DNA from: Clostridia bacterium
Lineage (GTDB): Bacteria; Bacillota; Clostridia; Oscillospirales; Acutalibacteraceae
Reading direction: 5' to 3'
Assembly (NCBI GenBank): GCA_017549905.1
Contig: JAFYNC010000182.1
Span: 1-11,014 of the forward strand
Length of the DNA: 11,014 nucleotides
The translations under genes and the position numbers were made by a program. Below are positions 5,987-11,014 of the stretch, piece after piece; the first letter of the stretch is position 1, and each line of letters opens with the position of its first letter. The notes beneath the pieces were generated by a model. It ran no database searches. It was not told where the DNA came from and worked only from the letters and a program-made list of their open reading frames with translations.

Positions 5987-7018
5987 ATGGAACTTAGTCC
6001 CAGAAAGCAAGCGGTTTTGAAGGCGATTGTCAAAGCGTATATTGAAACCGGCGAGCCCATTGGTTCTAAAAATCTTACCTTGCTTTTGGAAAATGCGCCG
6101 TCATCTGCTACACTACGAAATGAAATGAGCGAATTATGTGAGTTGGGATTGTTGCATCAGCCGCATACATCGGCGGGCAGAATACCTACTAATAAAGGTT
6201 ACAGACTGTATGTAAATTCATTAATGAACATACCGCAACTGAGCGACCGCTCTGTCGAGTTTATTGAAAACAATGTGGCGGCAATCCGTTCCGAGCCCGA
6301 AAGTATACCCCGTGTTACTGCTGAAATTATTTCTCATTTCACAGGGCTTCCCGCTTTTTCTTGTCTTATAACAGAAAAAGTGCCAAGAATAAAACGTATT
6401 GAACTTTTGCCGATAGGCAAGTATTCTTTAATGCTTCTTGTTATAACTGATGACGGAAGAACGCGAAATCGAGTTTTCAGACAGGGCAAAAATTTCACGC
6501 CCGAAATAAATAATATTTTTAATGAACTGATAAACCGCAGAGTAAAAGGCAAACCCGTTGATGAGCTTACAAAGGCTTATATGCAAACGGTAATTGCAGA
6601 AAGCGGATTATACGCGTTACAATTAATGCCTTTGTTTACGGCAGTTTTTGAAACTGCAGGAGAAATTAAAACTGTAGATATCTCGCTTGCGGGTGAAAAT
6701 CAATTATATAATATGTGTAATGAAAAAACGGCAAGGGGCATTAGTTCGCTTTTTGGTTACGGAGATGCGGTAATACCGATTTTGCAAAACAGCACTAAAA
6801 ATGTTGATGTTATTTTCGGCGAAGATACTAATTATAGCGAGCTTTATTCCAACATAATAGTAACTGCTGAATTCAAGGGCGCAGAAAAATATAAAGGATA
6901 TATAGGCGTTATTGGACCAAATAGAATTTCTTATGAACAAATAATGCCAATTATTGAATATACCGCTAAAAAGTTAACCACAATAATGACTGAGGCGCAA
7001 AAGGATATGGAGGATTAA
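5987..7018 (+). CDS. hrcA: Heat-inducible transcription repressor HrcA
   Basis: A 343-residue repressor, normal length for the family. The N-terminal winged helix is clear: MELSPRKQAVLKAIVKAYIE, then TGEPIGSKNL (21-30), SSATLRNEMSEL (39-50) as recognition region and HTSAGRIPTNKGYRLYV (60-76) as wing. The GAF-like dimerisation domain follows. ATG 5987 is chosen since AGAGGTGG lies 5 bases before it and it gives the family's N-terminus; an upstream ATG at 5951 lies inside the CIRCE spacer and would add 12 unrelated residues. HrcA represses its own operon through the CIRCE at 5940-5966. It is the first gene of the operon; grpE follows after 3 bases, with its ribosome site inside the hrcA end. 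Confidence 0.97.
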   Translation: MELSPRKQAVLKAIVKAYIETGEPIGSKNLTLLLENAPSSATLRNEMSELCELGLLHQPHTSAGRIPTNKGYRLYVNSLMNIPQLSDRSVEFIENNVAAIRSEPESIPRVTAEIISHFTGLPAFSCLITEKVPRIKRIELLPIGKYSLMLLVITDDGRTRNRVFRQGKNFTPEINNIFNELINRRVKGKPVDELTKAYMQTVIAESGLYALQLMPLFTAVFETAGEIKTVDISLAGENQLYNMCNEKTARGISSLFGYGDAVIPILQNSTKNVDVIFGEDTNYSELYSNIIVTAEFKGAEKYKGYIGVIGPNRISYEQIMPIIEYTAKKLTTIMTEAQKDMED

Positions 7019-7021
7019 GGT

Positions 7022-7534
7022 ATGTCAGAGGAAAACATAAAGAATGAACAACAGGAAACTGCAAAACCCGAGAAGAAGAAATCGAAAAAAGATGCAGAAA
7101 TAGAAAATCTTAAAACAGAGCTTGAAAGCAAAAACGACTTGTTGCTTCGCACTGCGGCAGAGTTTGATAATTTCAAAAAACGAACAGAGCGTGAGCGCAC
7201 AGGTGTGGCAGAATTTGCAAAAGCGAATGTTATAAAAGAACTTTTGCCAATACTTGATAATATTGATAGGGCGGCAGTTTTAGATGATAAAACAAGTCCC
7301 GATTATATTAAGGGAATAGAACTTATTGTAAAACAGTTTGAAGCATTGGGCGAAAAACTTGGCATTAAAGAGGTTGCCAAAGTTGGAGATGTCTTTGACC
7401 CCACAATGCATGAGGCTGTAATGCATATAGAAGATGAGTCCTTGGGAGAAAACGTAATTGCCGAGGTTTTGCAAAAGGGCTTCAAAATTGGGGACACTGT
7501 TATTCGTCCTGCAATGGTTAAGGTTGCTAATTAA
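7022..7534 (+). CDS. grpE: Nucleotide exchange factor GrpE
   Basis: A 170-residue protein. A charged, disordered start (1-22) leads into a long coiled-coil helix (about 23-85, with LLLRTAAEFDNFKKRTERER as family core), then the four-helix part and the C-terminal beta wing (about 117-170) with FDPTMHEAVMH (125-135) and VLQKGFKIGDTVIRPAMVKV (149-168). GrpE is a dimer that drives ADP release from DnaK and so resets the chaperone cycle. ATG 7022 uses GGAGG at 7009-7013 inside the end of hrcA. It is co-transcribed with hrcA and dnaK; no terminator lies in the 34-base gap before dnaK. Confidence 0.97.
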   Translation: MSEENIKNEQQETAKPEKKKSKKDAEIENLKTELESKNDLLLRTAAEFDNFKKRTERERTGVAEFAKANVIKELLPILDNIDRAAVLDDKTSPDYIKGIELIVKQFEALGEKLGIKEVAKVGDVFDPTMHEAVMHIEDESLGENVIAEVLQKGFKIGDTVIRPAMVKVAN

Positions 7535-7568
7535 TAAATAATATATATTACATTTGGAGGAAATAAAA

Positions 7569-9389
7569 ATGGGAAAAATTATTGGTATAGATTTAGGTAC
7601 AACTAACTCTTGCGTAGCAGTTATGGAGGGCGGTGAGCCCGTAGTTATCGCTAATGCTGAGGGCGCAAGAACAACACCTTCTGTTGTGGCTTTTTCTAAA
7701 ACAGGCGAAAGAATGGTAGGTCAGGTTGCAAAGCGTCAGGCTATTACAAACCCAGACAGAACAATCAGTTCTATCAAACGTGAGATGGGTACAGCTTATA
7801 CTGTTGAAATAGACGATAAGAAATACACCCCACAAGAAATTTCTGCTATCATTTTGCAGAAATTAAAGGCTGATGCTGAGGCTTATCTCGGCCAGACTGT
7901 TACTGAAGCTGTAATTACTGTTCCTGCTTACTTTACCGATGCTCAGCGTCAAGCAACTAAAGACGCAGGTAAAATCGCAGGTCTTGAGGTTAAGAGAATT
8001 ATTAATGAGCCCACCGCTGCTGCATTGGCATATAGCATTGATAAGGAAGACGACCAAAAGGTTATGGTTTATGACCTTGGCGGCGGTACATTTGACGTAT
8101 CTATTATCGAAATGGGCGACGGTGTGCAAGAAGTTTTAGCAACAGCAGGTAATAACCGTCTTGGCGGTGACGACTTTGATAAGCGCGTTATGGATTATAT
8201 CGTTGCAACATTCAAGGCTGAGCAAGGCATAGATTTATCAAATGATAAAATGGCTATGCAGCGTGTAAAGGAAGCTGCAGAAAAGGCAAAAATTGACCTT
8301 TCGGGTATGACTACTGCAGATATTAACCTTCCTTTCATTACTGCTGACTCAACAGGTCCTAAGCACTTTGAAACTACACTTACACGCGCTAAGTTCAATG
8401 AACTCACTGCTGATTTGGTAGATGCAACAATGGTTCCTGTTCGTCAGGCTCTTAGCGACTCAGGTCTTAATAAGGGTGACATTAATAAGGTTCTTATGGT
8501 TGGCGGTTCTTCAAGAATCCCTGCTGTTCAAGAAGCTGTTAAAGCGTTTATGGGCACAGAGCCTTTCAAGGGTATTAATCCTGATGAATGTGTAGCGCTT
8601 GGTGCTTCTTTACAGGCCGGTGTTTTAGGCGGCGATGTTAAGGGACTTCTTCTTCTTGACGTTACTCCTCTTTCACTTGGTATTGAAACAATGGGCGGTA
8701 TTTCTACTAAGGTTATTGATAGAAATACAACCATTCCGGCAAAGAAGAGCCAAATTTTCTCAACCGCGGCTGATGGTCAGACCTCTGTTGAAGTTCATGT
8801 ATTACAGGGCGAAAGAGAATTTGCTAAAGATAACAAAACTCTCGGTGTGTTCCATCTTGACGGCATCGCATCTGCTCCTCGCGGTGTTCCTCAGATTGAG
8901 GTTACATTTGATATAGATGCTAACGGTATCGTTCACGTTTCTGCTAAAGATCTTGGCACAGGCAAAGAAAACAATATCACTATTACCTCTAACACAAATA
9001 TGTCAAAGGAAGATATTGATAAGGCTGTTAAGGAAGCTGAGGAATATGCTGCAGAGGACAAGAAGCGTCGTGAAGCGGTTGATATTCGTAACAATGCAGA
9101 TCAGACGGTTTATCAGACTGAAAAGACTATCACAGAGCTTGGCGATAAGGTGACCGAAGAAGAAAAGGCTAAAATCGATACCGCTAAAGAAGCTCTTAAA
9201 GAGGCTCTTAAGGGTGAGGACATCGAAGCTATTAAGGCTAAGCAAGAAGATTTGCAAAAAGAGCTTTTCGCTATCAGTGAAAAGATTTATAAAGCAGCTA
9301 ATCCCGAGGGCGCGGCAGGTGCTCAAAGCGCAGAAGCAGACCCTAATGTTTACGAAGCTGATTATACAGACGTTGATGATAATAAATAA
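7569..9389 (+). CDS. dnaK: Chaperone DnaK (Hsp70)
   Basis: A 606-residue Hsp70, the length typical of Gram-positive DnaK, which lacks the insert found in the ATPase domain of Gram-negative forms. Motifs: [14 protein letters not shown] (5-18), EPTAAALAY (147-155), [10 protein letters not shown] (169-178), [11 protein letters not shown] (308-318), the interdomain linker [11 protein letters not shown] (361-371), the substrate-binding beta domain with [20 protein letters not shown], and the helical lid ending in an Ala-rich stretch and an acidic tail DVDDNK. ATG 7569 has GGAGG 8 bases upstream; the in-frame TTG at 7554 overlaps that site. DnaK binds unfolded segments with ATP control by DnaJ and GrpE, both in this operon. 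Its CGT-rich arginine codons fit high expression. Confidence 0.99.
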   Translation: MGKIIGIDLGTTNSCVAVMEGGEPVVIANAEGARTTPSVVAFSKTGERMVGQVAKRQAITNPDRTISSIKREMGTAYTVEIDDKKYTPQEISAIILQKLKADAEAYLGQTVTEAVITVPAYFTDAQRQATKDAGKIAGLEVKRIINEPTAAALAYSIDKEDDQKVMVYDLGGGTFDVSIIEMGDGVQEVLATAGNNRLGGDDFDKRVMDYIVATFKAEQGIDLSNDKMAMQRVKEAAEKAKIDLSGMTTADINLPFITADSTGPKHFETTLTRAKFNELTADLVDATMVPVRQALSDSGLNKGDINKVLMVGGSSRIPAVQEAVKAFMGTEPFKGINPDECVALGASLQAGVLGGDVKGLLLLDVTPLSLGIETMGGISTKVIDRNTTIPAKKSQIFSTAADGQTSVEVHVLQGEREFAKDNKTLGVFHLDGIASAPRGVPQIEVTFDIDANGIVHVSAKDLGTGKENNITITSNTNMSKEDIDKAVKEAEEYAAEDKKRREAVDIRNNADQTVYQTEKTITELGDKVTEEEKAKIDTAKEALKEALKGEDIEAIKAKQEDLQKELFAISEKIYKAANPEGAAGAQSAEADPNVYEADYTDVDDNK

Positions 9390-9399
9390 TTATATATAA

Positions 9400-9461
9400 T
9401 GTAGGGATCGATGTCCGCATTGACCCGTAATAGTGGGCGGATGAGGGCATCCGCCCCTACA
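9400..9461. repeat. Imperfect palindrome between dnaK and dnaJ (REP/MITE-like)
   Basis: Two 27-base arms, 9400-9426 and 9435-9461, are inverted copies with 19 of 27 positions matching and an 8-base centre. The ends TGTAGGG and CCCTACA are exact. Inside the right arm, GGGCGGATG (9435-9443) and CATCCGCCC (9448-9456) make a perfect 9-bp GC-rich hairpin with loop AGGG. There is no T run, so it is not a standard terminator. Its high GC content contrasts with the TATATATAAT just before it. I recall similar GTAGGGGCGGATG-type intergenic repeats in gut Clostridia, but could not verify that here. Confidence 0.75.
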
Positions 9462-9484
9462 ACATATTTCTAGGAGAATTGCTT

Positions 9485-10642
9485 GTGGCTGAAGATAAAA
9501 GAGATTATTATGAGGTATTGGGTGTAGATAAATCTGTATCCGACGACGAGCTAAAAAAAGCATATAGAAAAGCAGCGAAGAAATATCACCCCGACTTGCA
9601 CCCAGGTGATGCCGAAGCAGAAAAAAGTTTCAAAGAAGTCAATGAGGCTTATGAGGTTTTGTCTGACAAGGAAAAACGCGCGCGTTATGATCAATTCGGT
9701 CACGCGGGGGTAGACCCTAATTTCGGCGCAGGCGGTGGATATGGTGGCGGCTTCGGCGGCGGTTTTGGCGACTTCGGTGATTTAGGCGATATTTTCGGTT
9801 CTTTTTTTGGTGGCGGCTTCGGTGGTGGCTCACGTCGCAACCCTAATGCGCCAAGACGAGGTAACGATACAGCGGCTTCGGTTAACCTTTCTTTTGAGGA
9901 GGCTGCCAAGGGATGCAAAAAAACAGTCAAGGTTACCAAGATTGAAAATTGTAACGAGTGTGGCGGCACAGGTGCTGAAAAAGGAACATCTCCCAAGACT
10001 TGTCCTGTTTGTCATGGTTCGGGTCAGGTATCCGCAACTCAAAGAACGCCGTTTGGCGTTATGCAAACTCAAAAGGTTTGCGATCATTGTCACGGAAGTG
10101 GCAAAATTATAGATAATCCTTGCCGCAAATGTGCGGGCAAGGGAAGGATTCGTCACACGGTAGAGCAAACTGTTGAAATACCCGCAGGTATTGATGACGG
10201 TCAGATCATAAATCTTCGTGGCGGCGGTGATGCAGGTGTGAACGGCGGCCCATCGGGTGATTTAAGGATTAATGTAAATGTGAGACCGCATCCCATTTTT
10301 GAGAGAGATGGTTTTGACGTTTACTGTGAAATCCCAATTACATTTACTCAAGCGGCTTTGGGAGCGGAAATAACGGTTCCCACTCTTGATGGTAAGGTTA
10401 AGTTTACAATTCATGAAGGTACACAGCCAGGTGATGAATTTAAACTTAGGGGCAAGGGTATACAAAGACTTAACTATTCCGGCAAAGGCGACCAATATGT
10501 TAAGATAAATGTTGAGGTGCCCAAGGACCTTTCTAAAACCCAGAAAGAAAAATTAAAAGAATTCGATTCTGTTACAGATGATAAAAACTACAGAAAACGA
10601 AAAACTTTTATGGATAAGGTTAAAGATTTCTTTAATGAATAA
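9485..10642 (+). CDS. dnaJ: Chaperone DnaJ (Hsp40, type I)
   Basis: A 385-residue co-chaperone. The GTG at 9485 is the chosen start, as AGGAG lies 8 bases before it and it gives the canonical [14 protein letters not shown] beginning; an in-frame TTG at 9479 is too close to the site. Domains: J domain (5-70) with the HPD triad at 35-37 that stimulates DnaK ATPase; a long Gly/Phe linker (about 75-116) with [10 protein letters not shown]; a zinc-finger domain with all four CxxCxGxG repeats (156-163, 173-180, 199-206, 213-220), binding two zinc ions; and the C-terminal substrate-binding and dimerisation part. It delivers substrates to DnaK. It is the last gene of the operon, set apart from dnaK by the palindrome at 9400-9461, and is followed at once by a terminator. 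Confidence 0.98.
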   Translation: MAEDKRDYYEVLGVDKSVSDDELKKAYRKAAKKYHPDLHPGDAEAEKSFKEVNEAYEVLSDKEKRARYDQFGHAGVDPNFGAGGGYGGGFGGGFGDFGDLGDIFGSFFGGGFGGGSRRNPNAPRRGNDTAASVNLSFEEAAKGCKKTVKVTKIENCNECGGTGAEKGTSPKTCPVCHGSGQVSATQRTPFGVMQTQKVCDHCHGSGKIIDNPCRKCAGKGRIRHTVEQTVEIPAGIDDGQIINLRGGGDAGVNGGPSGDLRINVNVRPHPIFERDGFDVYCEIPITFTQAALGAEITVPTLDGKVKFTIHEGTQPGDEFKLRGKGIQRLNYSGKGDQYVKINVEVPKDLSKTQKEKLKEFDSVTDDKNYRKRKTFMDKVKDFFNE

Positions 10643-10644
10643 TA

Positions 10645-10674
10645 AAAAACAGCACTTTTAAAGGTGCTGTTTTT
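10645..10674 (+). terminator. Rho-independent terminator of the heat-shock operon
   Basis: AAAAACAGCACTT (10645-10657) pairs with AGGTGCTGTTTTT (10662-10674) with one G-U pair and a 4-base loop; the T run is part of the stem end. It begins three bases after the dnaJ stop. The A run on the left also makes it usable from the minus strand. Confidence 0.9.
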
Positions 10675-10720
10675 GCATATTATATATATGTGTATGTTCG
10701 TTTTTTAAGAAAAAATGTAG

Positions 10721-10749
10721 TTGAGTGACATACGAAAACCCAATATATT
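10721..10749 (+). promoter_or_regulatory. Possible upstream tandem promoter
   Basis: TTGAGT (10721-10726) and TATATT (10744-10749) are 17 bases apart, with 4 and 5 of 6 consensus matches. rRNA operons often have tandem promoters, which makes this plausible, but the match is only moderate and the region is AT-rich. Confidence 0.3.
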
Positions 10750-10757
10750 GTGGTATT

Positions 10758-10796
10758 AAAAATTAGTTAAAAAAATTTAAAAAAACTTTAAAAAAA
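10758..10796. promoter_or_regulatory. Phased A-tracts (UP-element/curved DNA)
   Basis: Runs of A at 10758-10762, 10769-10775, 10779-10785 and 10790-10796 have centres 10-12 bases apart, about one helical turn, and end four bases before the -35 at 10800. Such phasing bends DNA and, in this position, can bind the alpha subunit of RNA polymerase, as in UP elements of rRNA promoters. Confidence 0.7.
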
Positions 10797-10799
10797 GTG

Positions 10800-10828
10800 T
10801 TGACAAAGGGGATAGGATGTGGTATTAT
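10800..10828 (+). promoter_or_regulatory. Strong sigma-A promoter, probably of an rRNA operon
   Basis: TTGACA (10800-10805) and TATTAT (10823-10828) are 17 bases apart; an overlapping TATAAT (10826-10831) would need a 20-base spacer. Transcription would start near 10835. No open reading frame follows within the window. Confidence 0.82.
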
Positions 10829-10833
10829 AATCG

Positions 10834-11014
10834 AGCGCTCTAAAAAGGGGCGCTGAAACGGACCTTGAAAATTAAACAACGAAGAAATAAGGACCCGACG
10901 ATTCTTATGAGAAATCATATAAATCAATGGACAATTATTAATGCGTCAGCATTAAGTAAATGAGCTAAAGAGCTTATCTGAAAGATTTTAACACATAGGT
11001 GTTGAGATACAATT
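10834..11014 (+). other. Structured leader, probably of a 16S rRNA gene beyond the right edge
   Basis: This stretch has no coding frame. It starts with a hairpin, AGCGCTCT (10834-10841) with GGGGCGCT (10847-10854). A boxA-like stretch CCTTGAAAATTAAAC follows near 10863, resembling the TTTGAAAACT-type antitermination sequence of Firmicutes rRNA leaders. Further hairpins are TTAATGC/GCATTAA (10938-10955) and a 10-bp stem with two G-U pairs at 10985-11008 (core AACAC/GTGTT). No T-box motif or start codon with a ribosome site is seen. Together with the strong promoter and UP-like A-tracts this fits the leader of an rRNA operon; the 16S gene itself is not visible, so this is inference. Confidence 0.65.

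Noticed and set aside
9700..9996. Minus-strand 98-residue proline-rich open frame
   Set aside because: It is the mirror of the Gly/Phe-rich linker of dnaJ; GGC/GGT codons read backwards give proline. No ribosome site or promoter.
10834..11014. T-box or other riboswitch in the right-edge leader
   Set aside because: No T-box core (AGGGTGGNACCGCG type) and no terminator/antiterminator pair were seen; the rRNA-leader reading explains the boxA-like stretch better.
1..11014. CRISPR array, tRNA, transposase, prophage or toxin-antitoxin genes
   Set aside because: I saw no regularly spaced repeats, no tRNA-like cloverleaf and no such proteins; apart from the 9400-9461 palindrome the region looks like stable core chromosome.

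Overview
The window looks like ordinary chromosome from a low-GC, endospore-forming member of the Clostridia, plausibly an Oscillospiraceae/Ruminococcaceae-type gut lineage. The evidence is a SpoIIIAH remnant at the left edge, a CIRCE-controlled hrcA-grpE-dnaK-dnaJ operon, a DnaK of Gram-positive length, a CD1247-type zinc-ribbon protein, MEP-pathway isoprenoid genes, strong GGAGG ribosome sites and AT-rich intergenic DNA. The exact genus cannot be read from the sequence. All genes lie on the + strand.

Layout. Bases 1-264 are the 3' end of spoIIIAH. Then follow an Asp23/Gls24-family gene with its own extended -10 promoter and a terminator (331-730), a conserved-looking but unrecognised 69-residue protein (763-972), and efp behind a perfect consensus promoter together with a cysteine/aspartate-rich zinc-ribbon protein, closed by a strong terminator (985-2113). 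Next comes an overlapping ispD-ispF pair (2140-3338), a small membrane-anchored DUF4830-type protein whose ribosome site is buried in a hairpin (3380-3799), and an RsuA-family 16S rRNA pseudouridine synthase (3820-4530). A stand-alone UgpC/MsmX-type sugar ABC ATPase with its own promoter and terminator follows (4589-5840). The class I heat-shock operon hrcA-grpE-dnaK-dnaJ has a sigma-A promoter, a perfect CIRCE operator, a large imperfect palindrome between dnaK and dnaJ, and a terminator after dnaJ (5904-10674). The last 340 bases hold no gene. They contain phased A-tracts, a sigma-A promoter and a structured leader with a boxA-like stretch, read here as the promoter and 5' leader of a ribosomal RNA operon whose 16S gene would start just beyond the window.

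How the genes fit together. The left part resembles the Bacillus spoIIIA neighbourhood, where efp, spoIIIA and yqhY (Asp23) are near one another. IspD and IspF make two steps of the MEP pathway to isoprenoids. The heat-shock operon is self-regulated: HrcA binds CIRCE over the transcription start, and the chaperones GrpE, DnaK and DnaJ work as one folding machine. Translation and ribosome functions recur (EF-P, RsuA-type enzyme, rRNA leader).

No wholly new multi-gene system is evident. The items most worth a second look are the dnaK-dnaJ palindrome, the hairpin-buried ribosome site, the Cys/Asp-rich zinc-ribbon protein, the unrecognised small protein and the rRNA-type control region at the right edge.
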